The notes below the pieces were generated by a model. The model was given only the letters and a program-made list of their open reading frames with translations. It was not told the origin of the DNA and did no database searches. 8,707 bases of DNA from JBDTRY01 sp039931435. Its GTDB lineage: Bacteria; Acidobacteriota; Thermoanaerobaculia; Gp7-AA8. The translations under genes were made by a program, and so were the position numbers. The stretch is taken from positions 1 through 8,707 of the forward strand of contig JBDTRY010000169.1 in the NCBI GenBank assembly GCA_039931435.1. Reading direction: 5' to 3'. Below are positions 1 through 6,915 of the stretch, in pieces (the stretch's first letter is position 1; each line of letters begins with the position of its first letter).

Positions 1-137
1 GATTACGCAGTCGTATGGAGAATCGAGATTGAGAGAGGCGTCATTCGACAAAGTACGGCTCCTTCGTGAGGACCAGATCAACGGCAAGCCAGTGAGTCAT
101 GAATCGGGTGAGGTGGGGCGCTTCGCCGGAACGGTGA

Positions 138-1163
138 TTACCGCCCGCCCGCGGCGACGAGAGGTTGCAGGGATGAGTCGACTCTGATCGAAACGTTGCT
201 TGCGGCGATGGGAGTGGAGCCGCCGTTCTTTTTCACCCAGACGACGATCGTATAAACCCCGGCGCCCTGATCCAGCGGAACCTGGAACAGAAATCTTCCG
301 TCCTGCGAGACCGGAAAGGTTCGTGCTTGAACGTCGGTGACGCTGCCGGGACGAACGTAGGCCCGGCCGTCCAGCAGCCGCTCATTTCTGCGGGAGACCG
401 GGGCGGGAAGAAAATCGCGACGGCCTGGGGGAAGGCCGTAGCTGTCGCGACCGTTAGCCGTCACCGCGGACAATGGCTGCGGGTTGTTCTCGAAGTACAC
501 GCTGATGGCCTCAGTCTGAAATCCCGCGACCGGCTGTCCTTCAGCCACCAGCTGGTCGCTGCCCGTTGCTGTTCGTGCCAGAGGACGCGACCAGTTCACG
601 TAGCGGCGGATGAACTCCTCGGTCATCCTGAACTCGCCCCGTTCCCAAGCCAGACCCACTCCGACGTGGGTGGCAAACGGATCCAGGATCGTACGCCGGT
701 GGCCGTCGTTGGGCGGCAGCTCGGCGAGCATCGTTCGTTGTGACTGCGAGATCAGGTCAGGAATCATGGCCGGGGAGAAGCGATAGTTCGCCGACCAGGC
801 TGCCGTGTTCTGACTGAGGCCGTCGTTTCCTCCGGCAAATGAATAACGCATGTATGGCGAGAGACCATCGAGGGTGAAGTGACCGGTGGTCCGATTGCGG
901 ATCTGCTCGTCGCAGTAGCGGTCGGCAACCTCGGACGACTGCGGGTCGAAAAGCACCGGTGGCAAACCGGCGCGCGCACGGTCCCGGTTGATGCGCTGCA
1001 CGAGATCGAGCTTCAACGACTGGCGCCCGACGTCAGCCAGCTCGTCTGCCTGAGCCACTCCAGCCGGCAGACCAAGCAGTCCTGTCGCCAGCGCCAGAAG
1101 CAGGAGCTTCGTGAACTGTGGGGTGAGGTGTCTCACGCAGGGAGAATAAGGCGAAACGGCCAT
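138..1163 (-). CDS. Secreted CAP-domain (SCP/PR-1-like) protein with a C-terminal beta-rich region
   Basis: This 341-residue protein is predicted to be exported and to act outside the cytoplasm; its molecular activity is unknown. An N-terminal signal peptide is visible: basic residues near 11-19, a Leu/Ala-rich core at about 20-38, and a GVAQA cleavage site near residue 39. Residues 50-190 match the bacterial CAP fold: an INRDRARAGLPPV opening, His95 in TGHF, and the late signature DGHRRTILDPFATHVGVGLA (about 153-172) with His155. The usual GENIA-type motif reads SQNTA at 117-121, so the customary cavity Glu is replaced by Gln118. Residues 200-330 look like a beta-sandwich (alternating strands around RFLFQVP and YTIVVWV), perhaps Ig-like. 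The ATG at 1163 keeps a complete signal peptide; only a weak GGAAA-like ribosome site precedes it, and an internal GTG (residue 10) is an alternative. It lies 150 bp downstream of the kinase gene. The CAP assignment is solid; the function is not. Confidence 0.87.
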   Translation of the reverse strand: MAVSPYSPCVRHLTPQFTKLLLLALATGLLGLPAGVAQADELADVGRQSLKLDLVQRINRDRARAGLPPVLFDPQSSEVADRYCDEQIRNRTTGHFTLDGLSPYMRYSFAGGNDGLSQNTAAWSANYRFSPAMIPDLISQSQRTMLAELPPNDGHRRTILDPFATHVGVGLAWERGEFRMTEEFIRRYVNWSRPLARTATGSDQLVAEGQPVAGFQTEAISVYFENNPQPLSAVTANGRDSYGLPPGRRDFLPAPVSRRNERLLDGRAYVRPGSVTDVQARTFPVSQDGRFLFQVPLDQGAGVYTIVVWVKKNGGSTPIAASNVSIRVDSSLQPLVAAGGR

Positions 1164-1313
1164 GGTTTTGTTTCCATTCGCGCAAGCACAGCCTGTGCCG
1201 GACGAAACCGAGGTCCGAAGGTGCGGATCAGTCGCACCCTCTTCCGAGATTCGGCGCGCTGGATTTCGCTCCGAGACCTCCCATCGAACAAGACCGCGTG
1301 GCTCTGCCCCGTC

Positions 1314-4300
1314 TCACGTCAGGGGAAGCTCGATGGAGATACTGAAACCGGACTCGGTATTCGTGGCGGCGATGCGCCCTCTGTGATCTTCGACGGTCTT
1401 GCGCGCGATCGCCAGGCCTAATCCGGTACCTGTGGATTTGGTGGAGAAGTAGGGGTCGAATATCTTCGGGAGAACATCCGCAGCGATACCCGAACCGCTG
1501 TCGTCCACCTGGATGACGACGTGCGAGTCTTCCCTGTGACTCTTCAAACGGACGAAACCTCCGGTTTGTGCCGAATGGAGCGCGTTTTCGAGAAGGTTGG
1601 CTACCGCAGCGCGAAGCATGCGCCGGTCTCCCAGGAAACTTGTCGGCGTGGAATGGTCGATCTCGACCCGCAGGTCGATCCCCCGTTCGCCGCTGTTCTC
1701 GTAGTCCGAGGCAATTTCCAGCAGAAGCGCTCTCAGGTCCATGCTCTGTTGTCGTGATTCGCGGGTCGAAGCGTAGTCTGAGAACTCGCGGGACGTCTCT
1801 TTGAGGGTGCTCACCTGGCGGAGGATATTTTCCACACTCGATTCCACCACCTCTGCCAGTCGAGGATCTCCTTTTTCAGCGAGAGTTCGCATGTGCTCGG
1901 CAGTGAGTTGAATCGGAGTGAGGGGATTCTTGATCTCATGTGCGACCTGCCGGGCCATCTCCGCCCACGCTTCGAGGCGGTTCGAGCGAAGTATTTCCGT
2001 TACGTCTTCGGCGATCACCATCTCTTCTTCGCTTTCGGGCAGGGGCGCGATCGACAGGCGAAAAGTCCGCGCCGCTTCGTCGATGAGAATTTCGATCTCG
2101 CCTGACTCCGCCTGTCCGTTGCGATGTCTTCGGAGAAACTCCTGCACTTCCGGAAAAACCGGTGCGAAGGGCTCCGAGAGTGCCTCGGGGGTGTCCAAAG
2201 CGAAGAGTCTCCGTGCGGCGAGGTTGGCGGCCACGATGACGCGTTTTCCCTCGAGGACGACGACTGCCGCGGTGATGTTCTCGAGCAGGGTCTGCAGCCG
2301 GTCCCGTTCGTGACGGAGATCGTCCTGCTGTTGTTTGATGGATCGCGCCATGTCCCGGAAGGTTCTTACCAGCAGCCCGAGGTCGGGATCGTTGGGAATG
2401 CGGATGCGTGGGTCGAAGTCTCCCGAGGCCACGGCGCGCGAGCTTCCGATGAGAGCGTGGACGGGCCGGGTCACAGTTCGCGCAGTAAGGTAGGCCACGC
2501 CGAGCGCGGCGATGACCAGAAAGACGAGCAGGAGATAAATTGTCGTGGCCAGGTTGTCCACCTGCTCTTCAATCTGCCGTCCCTGCACGATTAGCGGCAG
2601 GGCGATGGTGTACTGCCTCCCGCGACTGAGACTGATGGGGCTGTAGATCTCGACGAACTTCGTCGAGCCGTTCTGGTGTTCGGCACGTACGAGCTGCGCG
2701 CCGTGCAGAACGACCGCAGAGTAGATGCTGCCCGGCAGACGGGGTGACTCGATATGGGCGGTGAACAGATCGCGCCGGCTCGAGGCAAAAAGCTGCGAGT
2801 CCCGGTACAGGTGCAGGTCGTGGCCGATGGCCCGCGCCAGCCAGGTGAGGATGGCGTCGTTCAGCACCTGCTCCGGCGTGTCGCCTGGCGCGGAAGCCAG
2901 ATAATCCTCGACCACTCGCTGCGCGGTATTCAACGCCGTGCGCCCCCGCTCGAGGTACTCCTCCTGAAGCTGGTCAGCGAGATAGGCACGAATGAAGATC
3001 ACGAAGACCAGGAGAGGAAGAACGACTACCGCCGTCAGGTAGAGCGACGTTCTCCCACGGAAACCGAGAGCTTGCGGTCCGCGCCGGAGGAACTGAACGA
3101 TGGTTGGCAGAAAACGAATCAGGAGGAGCACGGCGGCAAGCCCCAGAGCCCAGACCAGGACGCTTCCTGCCCTCCTCAGATGTTCGGCCCGGGTGGGGAG
3201 GTTGATGGGAAAGGCATACAGTGCGTTAGGAGTCCGGCGCAGATAAATCGACGAATCCGCTTCGGGCGCTCCCACCCAGATTCCCTTTCCCGGTGCCAGG
3301 GTCTGGAAGTACCACGAGGCGCTCTTGGGAAGTCGAAGATTCGAAGGCCCATGAACATTGCCTTCCTGATCGAAGGCCACGACTTCTCTGGGAACGTGGG
3401 TTCCGGCAAGAACGCGATTCTGATCCTGGTCGAAAAAGTCCCGATAGATATCCGCGAAGGCCGTAGCCCCGGGGTCGGACGGGTCGACGATGTGCACTAC
3501 TCCTGTGGCCACCGGCTTACCGCGATAAATGAGCTGGAAGTGATGATGGAGAAGCTCCCGGGTCAGCGTTCCAACGCGAAGAGTGTCGTCGGTCTGTGCT
3601 CCGTTGGCCTGTGTATCTTCATCCTCTGCGAATTGAGGAAGACCGACCCCGAAGCGGCTGAGACGGTGGTTGGCAAGATCGGAAATCGTGATGACGGAAG
3701 GTATCTGCCAGGCCGAGAGCGCGGAACGAAGCCAGAGTGTGTACGCCAGATCACCGAGATGCGTGGAGGCAAGTTCGTCCGGTATGACTTCGTCCAGCTC
3801 GACGGTTGAGAACTCCCGCTCCAGCGTGTCCTGAATCATGGTGCGGAACTGGCTGCTCTCCCCGGCAATCAGAGGCGCGTACGTCCCGGCAATGAATCGC
3901 TGAGAACTCTCCTGTTCCAGAAGATACGTCACCGGATAGACGATCACCGCCACCATCACACTGTGGAGAAGCAGACGGGCGGTTCTTCGCCTGACCAGAG
4001 CGTTTGCGATCACTGTCACCAACGCCGCGGCCACTACGATGGCTACGCTTTGTCGCCGCGTTCCTTCGGAACTGGCCACGACAACGAGTACGGAAACGGC
4101 GACGCTTCCGGCAAGCATCCAACCTGTCTTTCGTAGCGAACTTCGATGTCGGGCCAGTTGGAGGATGGCGAAACCGAAGACGATTACGGCGGCGAGAAGC
4201 ACCGACTGCGCCGCTGAGGCGGGAAGGATATGGTCCGGAACAGGGGAGACACGCGAGTTTGCGATGAGGTTGTCCAGAAGTCGTGCGTAGAGGAGGGCGG

Positions 4301-5474
4301 CCACGGGCAGCAAGGCCGAGCGAAACAGCAGGCCGCGGCGTGTCTGATTCAGGCGATGAATCCAGGAAATGGCACTGAAGGCGGCCAGAAAACCGACCGC
4401 AGTCAAAAGCAGATCCATCGGCGAGCGGGTGAACGGCCCAAGTTCTCGCGACCCGTAGATGGAGTAGCCGAAGAGCGGCCAGTTACTGAATGAAATACCG
4501 AGAAGGGCTTCGCGCACGAGGGCGATCAGACCGACGACAATCATCGCCTCCCGCCACGTCAGACCTCGGCCACGCCGCGGGCTCCGCGAATCCTCACTGG
4601 AGTGCCGGAGTACGGCGATGATCAGGGCCATCAGGCCGATAGCGAGCACGATCGAGCTGAGAGCGGCGGTGATCTGCCGAATCTCTCTGGCCGACTCATC
4701 GGTTGTACGAGGGGTAATCTGAGCGAACAGACTCGAATCCACTGCGCTAGCAATTTTCGTGGGCGCGATGTCTCCGGGATCGACTGAGGCAATCCCTCGA
4801 AAGATGATTGAGTCCGCCAGCTGGTCTGTATCCACGGCCCACACGTCACCCTTGCCGGAATTGGGGATCCTTGCGAACACCCGGATAGATAAGGGCTGGC
4901 CGCTGACGACAAACGAGCGCTGCTGGAGAATATAAAGGTTCGTCGTGTCGAACTGGAACGTCCGGGAATTCTGCTCGGGCATGCTCTCACCCCACCAGGC
5001 CAGGGGGGTCGCATCTGCATTCCGGATTTCCAGACCCCCGAATCCGGGAGGGGCGTTCCTGGCCAGGACCTCGAACAGCCGGCTCCTGGAAGGCAGGGAA
5101 CGGGATGTGCCGAGAGCGGCAGCAACTCCGTCGATGGACTGCTCGAGATGTACTCGAACACCGTGAATGTCCGACTGCAAGGACGTGGCGATAGACGCTC
5201 TGGCGCGCGCGAGGTCCGCCCCTCCTGCGCGGCCAACTCCGTGTACCGTGACCGCGCCGATGCCGTCGATCAGAGCGACGAGTATCAGCAGCGCCGATCC
5301 GATTCGGGTGACCTGATTTCGCGACAGGACTACGGCGGTGATTGCCAGCACTCCCACCACCAGCGCCGGGCCTGTGCCGGGATCGGCGGCGCTGATCCTG
5401 ACCGCAACCGCGACGAGGAGCACGAGGTACGAAGTGAGCACCAATGGCGAGGTCTGTTTACGGCCCTCATTCAT
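1314..5474 (-). CDS. Very large NtrY-like membrane sensor histidine kinase
   Basis: This inner-membrane kinase should autophosphorylate on a His and pass the phosphate to a response regulator; its signal is unknown. Numbering is from the ATG at 5474 (1386 aa). Hydrophobic segments: three at 9-78, one at 268-289, seven at 309-519, then 769-788, 809-830 and 975-996. Three soluble modules follow from this, at about 85-265, 520-766 and 831-972. The Arg-rich loops at about 290-308 and 790-808 put all three modules outside and the C-terminus inside. The C-terminus then has HAMP (about 991-1048), PAS (about 1056-1161), HisKA with phospho-acceptor His1179 in AHEIKNPLTP, and HATPase with the N-box NLLENA (Asn1297), DDSGSG at 1324-1329 and GTGLGL at 1349-1354. 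All catalytic boxes look intact. The H-box and HAMP-PAS order are typical of NtrY, but NtrY is usually about 750 aa. A TTG start at 5516 was rejected because it lies next to the upstream terminator's T-run. No response regulator is adjacent. Confidence 0.93.
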   Translation of the reverse strand: MNEGRKQTSPLVLTSYLVLLVAVAVRISAADPGTGPALVVGVLAITAVVLSRNQVTRIGSALLILVALIDGIGAVTVHGVGRAGGADLARARASIATSLQSDIHGVRVHLEQSIDGVAAALGTSRSLPSRSRLFEVLARNAPPGFGGLEIRNADATPLAWWGESMPEQNSRTFQFDTTNLYILQQRSFVVSGQPLSIRVFARIPNSGKGDVWAVDTDQLADSIIFRGIASVDPGDIAPTKIASAVDSSLFAQITPRTTDESAREIRQITAALSSIVLAIGLMALIIAVLRHSSEDSRSPRRGRGLTWREAMIVVGLIALVREALLGISFSNWPLFGYSIYGSRELGPFTRSPMDLLLTAVGFLAAFSAISWIHRLNQTRRGLLFRSALLPVAALLYARLLDNLIANSRVSPVPDHILPASAAQSVLLAAVIVFGFAILQLARHRSSLRKTGWMLAGSVAVSVLVVVASSEGTRRQSVAIVVAAALVTVIANALVRRRTARLLLHSVMVAVIVYPVTYLLEQESSQRFIAGTYAPLIAGESSQFRTMIQDTLEREFSTVELDEVIPDELASTHLGDLAYTLWLRSALSAWQIPSVITISDLANHRLSRFGVGLPQFAEDEDTQANGAQTDDTLRVGTLTRELLHHHFQLIYRGKPVATGVVHIVDPSDPGATAFADIYRDFFDQDQNRVLAGTHVPREVVAFDQEGNVHGPSNLRLPKSASWYFQTLAPGKGIWVGAPEADSSIYLRRTPNALYAFPINLPTRAEHLRRAGSVLVWALGLAAVLLLIRFLPTIVQFLRRGPQALGFRGRTSLYLTAVVVLPLLVFVIFIRAYLADQLQEEYLERGRTALNTAQRVVEDYLASAPGDTPEQVLNDAILTWLARAIGHDLHLYRDSQLFASSRRDLFTAHIESPRLPGSIYSAVVLHGAQLVRAEHQNGSTKFVEIYSPISLSRGRQYTIALPLIVQGRQIEEQVDNLATTIYLLLVFLVIAALGVAYLTARTVTRPVHALIGSSRAVASGDFDPRIRIPNDPDLGLLVRTFRDMARSIKQQQDDLRHERDRLQTLLENITAAVVVLEGKRVIVAANLAARRLFALDTPEALSEPFAPVFPEVQEFLRRHRNGQAESGEIEILIDEAARTFRLSIAPLPESEEEMVIAEDVTEILRSNRLEAWAEMARQVAHEIKNPLTPIQLTAEHMRTLAEKGDPRLAEVVESSVENILRQVSTLKETSREFSDYASTRESRQQSMDLRALLLEIASDYENSGERGIDLRVEIDHSTPTSFLGDRRMLRAAVANLLENALHSAQTGGFVRLKSHREDSHVVIQVDDSGSGIAADVLPKIFDPYFSTKSTGTGLGLAIARKTVEDHRGRIAATNTESGFSISIELPLT

Positions 5475-5479
5475 AACGG

Positions 5480-5485
5480 CCTGCT
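5480..5485 (-). promoter_or_regulatory. Probable ribosome binding site of the kinase gene
   Basis: The minus strand reads AGCAGG five bases before the ATG at 5474, one mismatch from AGGAGG. It supports that ATG over the TTG at 5516, whose upstream sequence is the stem of the intrinsic terminator. It is a modest match and is given mainly because it helps decide the start. Confidence 0.4.
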
Positions 5486-5506
5486 GTCGATTCGATTGCT
5501 CACTGC

Positions 5507-5537
5507 AAAAAAACAAGGCGCACTCTCGTGCGCCTTG
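5507..5537 (-). terminator. Strong intrinsic (Rho-independent) terminator after the DUF4783-like gene
   Basis: On the minus strand a perfect 10-bp stem (CAAGGCGCAC paired with GTGCGCCTTG, plus-strand arms 5514-5523 and 5528-5537) encloses a four-base loop. It is followed at once by seven T residues (5513 down to 5507). The stem begins 21 nt after the TAA of the upstream small gene, the expected place for its terminator. The T-run ends only 32 nt before the kinase ATG, so the kinase is either read through this element or started from a promoter overlapping it. Confidence 0.92.
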
Positions 5538-5558
5538 CGAAGTTTCGTCAGAGTGAAA

Positions 5559-5993
5559 TTATTTTCCTGCCGCGCGGATGGAGACGATCGACCAGCGATC
5601 GTTCTTGTTTCCGAGCGTAATGTAAAGGTCGCGCTCCTGACTCTTGCCATCAGGCTGAATCGTCCATGAAGCAGTGATGTGGTACTGCGCTTCCGCACTC
5701 TGCTTCTGGGCACTGACCCTCTGGAAGCCGCTCGGCTTGGCCTTGCTGAAGAGTTCATCCAGAAGGTACGAAGCCTGGTCGCGACCAAAGAATCCGGACT
5801 TGTCGATCAGCCCCGGGAACTGCAACTGCACCTTGTCTCCAGCGGAGATTCCTTCGATGATCGGCTGGGCCTGACCCTGCTCGAACCCCCGTGAAAGGTT
5901 CGACATCGCGGAGTCGAGATCCTTGAACTGGGCTGAAGCGATTACCGGTACGAACAACGCGATAAGAAATGCTGCGACTCGCCAGAGTCTCAT
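5559..5993 (-). CDS. Small secreted DUF4783/NTF2-like protein
   Basis: This 144-residue protein is predicted to be exported. The signal peptide has Arg2 and Arg5, a hydrophobic core at 6-19, and an ASA cleavage site before Gln22. The mature part (about 27-141) reads like a DUF4783 / NTF2-like alpha+beta fold: a helical stretch (DSAMSNLSRGFEQG), the strand VQLQFPG, the FFGRDQASYLLDELF helix, and alternating strands to the C-terminus (YHITASWTIQ, DLYITLG, WSIVSIRAA). The PGL-x-GFFGRDQA-LL-ELF pattern followed by a strand-rich half is what suggests DUF4783, a family I associate mainly with Bacteroidota; no function is established for it. The start is well supported, with AAGGGAG six bases upstream of the ATG. 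It is transcribed alone or after the pseudouridine synthase and ends in a strong terminator, so it is probably the last gene of its unit. The upstream TAGAAT (minus strand, near 6040) could be a -10 but has no good -35. Confidence 0.8.
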   Translation of the reverse strand: MRLWRVAAFLIALFVPVIASAQFKDLDSAMSNLSRGFEQGQAQPIIEGISAGDKVQLQFPGLIDKSGFFGRDQASYLLDELFSKAKPSGFQRVSAQKQSAEAQYHITASWTIQPDGKSQERDLYITLGNKNDRWSIVSIRAAGK

Positions 5994-6078
5994 GGTGGTC
6001 TCCCTTGTACTTCTGTAAAACGTACTCCGGGCTTTCTTTATTCTACTTCCTTTTGCTAACCAGCGAACAGGAAAAGAC

Positions 6079-6795
6079 TTATACGCCGTTACCGCCCTCG
6101 CCGGAGGTCATGGTGTCCTCTCGTTCTGACTGCAGAATGGCAATATCGGCCGTCGGAATCGATCTGCAGGCCATCTCCTTCAAAAAGTCTGCCGGAAGCG
6201 CGGCATGCACGCTCAGCTCCTGGCCGGAAAGCGGGTGGCGCATGGTCAGAGAGGCGGCGTGAAGCATCGGCCGGCCCGTGTTCCGCTCGCCGTACAGCCA
6301 ATCACCCACGAGGGGATGGCCGATGGCGGCAAGGTGCACCCTGATCTGGTGCGTTCTGCCGCTCAACAGATCAATGGCTAAGAAGCTGGAGCTATCGCTG
6401 GAGCCCAGCGGCGTGATCACGGTCACGGCCCGCTTTCCCTCATCACGGACCCCGAACGAGATCGGGCCGATCCGCGCCAGCGGTGCGTCAATGGTCTGAT
6501 GAACATGCACAGCTCCCTCGCAAATCGCCAGGTAGGCCTTACGAATGGACTTGCGCTCGAACTGCCGTGTCAGGCCGGCGTTAATCCTGGAGAGTTTCGA
6601 AAAGAAGATGGCGCCGCTCGTGCCGCGATCCAGCCGTTGCATGAGGTAGGCGTGCTCGTTCTTCGGACGCAGGTAGTCCTGGACCACGTCGATCAGCACA
6701 GGTTCGTCCGCGTCGTATCCCCGTTGAACGACGAGCCCGGGTGGCTTATCGACAAAGAGCAACGCCTCGTCTTCATAGAGAATTGTCAGTGCCAT
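6079..6795 (-). CDS. RluA-family RNA pseudouridine synthase
   Basis: This enzyme isomerises specific uridines of rRNA or tRNA to pseudouridine in the cytoplasm; the target site cannot be told from sequence. From the ATG at 6795 it has 238 residues, the size of a one-domain RluA enzyme, with no N-terminal S4 domain. Motif I is ILYEDEALLFVDKPPGLVV near the N-terminus. Motif II is MQRLDRGTSG with catalytic Asp56, and motif III is LLSGRTHQIRVHLAAIGHPL (about 143-162). The usual His of HRLD is Gln53 here. A GTG at 6846 would add 17 residues, but these are unlike the family and have no ribosome site; the ATG places the first strand at the usual distance. Neither start has a strong Shine-Dalgarno sequence. 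The C-terminal 25 residues (after ADFLKEMA) form a polar tail without a recognisable motif. It is separated from namZ by 120 bp and from the next gene by 85 bp, so co-transcription is possible but unproven. Confidence 0.92.
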   Translation of the reverse strand: MALTILYEDEALLFVDKPPGLVVQRGYDADEPVLIDVVQDYLRPKNEHAYLMQRLDRGTSGAIFFSKLSRINAGLTRQFERKSIRKAYLAICEGAVHVHQTIDAPLARIGPISFGVRDEGKRAVTVITPLGSSDSSSFLAIDLLSGRTHQIRVHLAAIGHPLVGDWLYGERNTGRPMLHAASLTMRHPLSGQELSVHAALPADFLKEMACRSIPTADIAILQSEREDTMTSGEGGNGV

Positions 6796-6864
6796 GGAGT
6801 GACGCTCAGGAGCTGCTGGCCCTTTCCGTGTTCGCAGACTTTCCACCGAAAGAAAGCAGCTGCC

Positions 6865-6889
6865 GGCGGCGGTGAGTCCGACCTCCGCC
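6865..6889 (-). other. Imperfect hairpin between namZ and the pseudouridine synthase gene
   Basis: Arms GGCGGCGGT (6865-6873) and ACCTCCGCC (6881-6889) pair over nine positions with one mismatch around a seven-base loop. On the minus strand it lies 26 nt past the namZ stop and is followed, after about eight bases, by a mixed CTTTCTTT rather than a clean T-run. It may slow or partly end transcription, but it is a poor intrinsic terminator. Confidence 0.3.
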
Positions 6890-6915
6890 CCGGTCCGCGA
6901 GCAGCGGGCTGACTC

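Noticed and set aside
39..98. Short minus-strand frame starting MTHWLAVDLVLTKEP (19 codons) downstream of the CAP gene
   Set aside because: Too short, no convincing ribosome site, no homology that I recognise.
2..187. Open plus-strand frame from the left edge ending in TGA at 185-187, possibly the 3' end of a convergent gene
   Set aside because: About 61 codons are open and the middle part looks protein-like (FDKVRLLREDQINGKPV), but it overlaps the CAP gene's 3' end by 50 bp and I recognise no family. It needs sequence to the left of the window to decide.
1220..1238. Hairpin (GGTGCG / CGCACC, seven-base loop) between the kinase and CAP genes as a terminator
   Set aside because: The stem is only six base pairs and no T-run follows on the minus strand; it may be a chance structure.
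2754..3809. 351-codon open frame on the plus strand inside the kinase gene
   Set aside because: It lies wholly antisense to a strongly supported kinase gene, its product is polar and low in recognisable motifs, and long antisense frames are expected in GC-rich genes.
5475..5516. N-terminal extension of the kinase from a TTG codon
   Set aside because: The codon lies at the edge of the terminator stem and its T-run would encode Phe-Phe; the ATG at 5474 has a plausible ribosome site and leaves the first membrane segment intact.
6796..6846. 17-residue N-terminal extension of the pseudouridine synthase from GTG
   Set aside because: The added residues are unlike the family and no Shine-Dalgarno sequence precedes the GTG.
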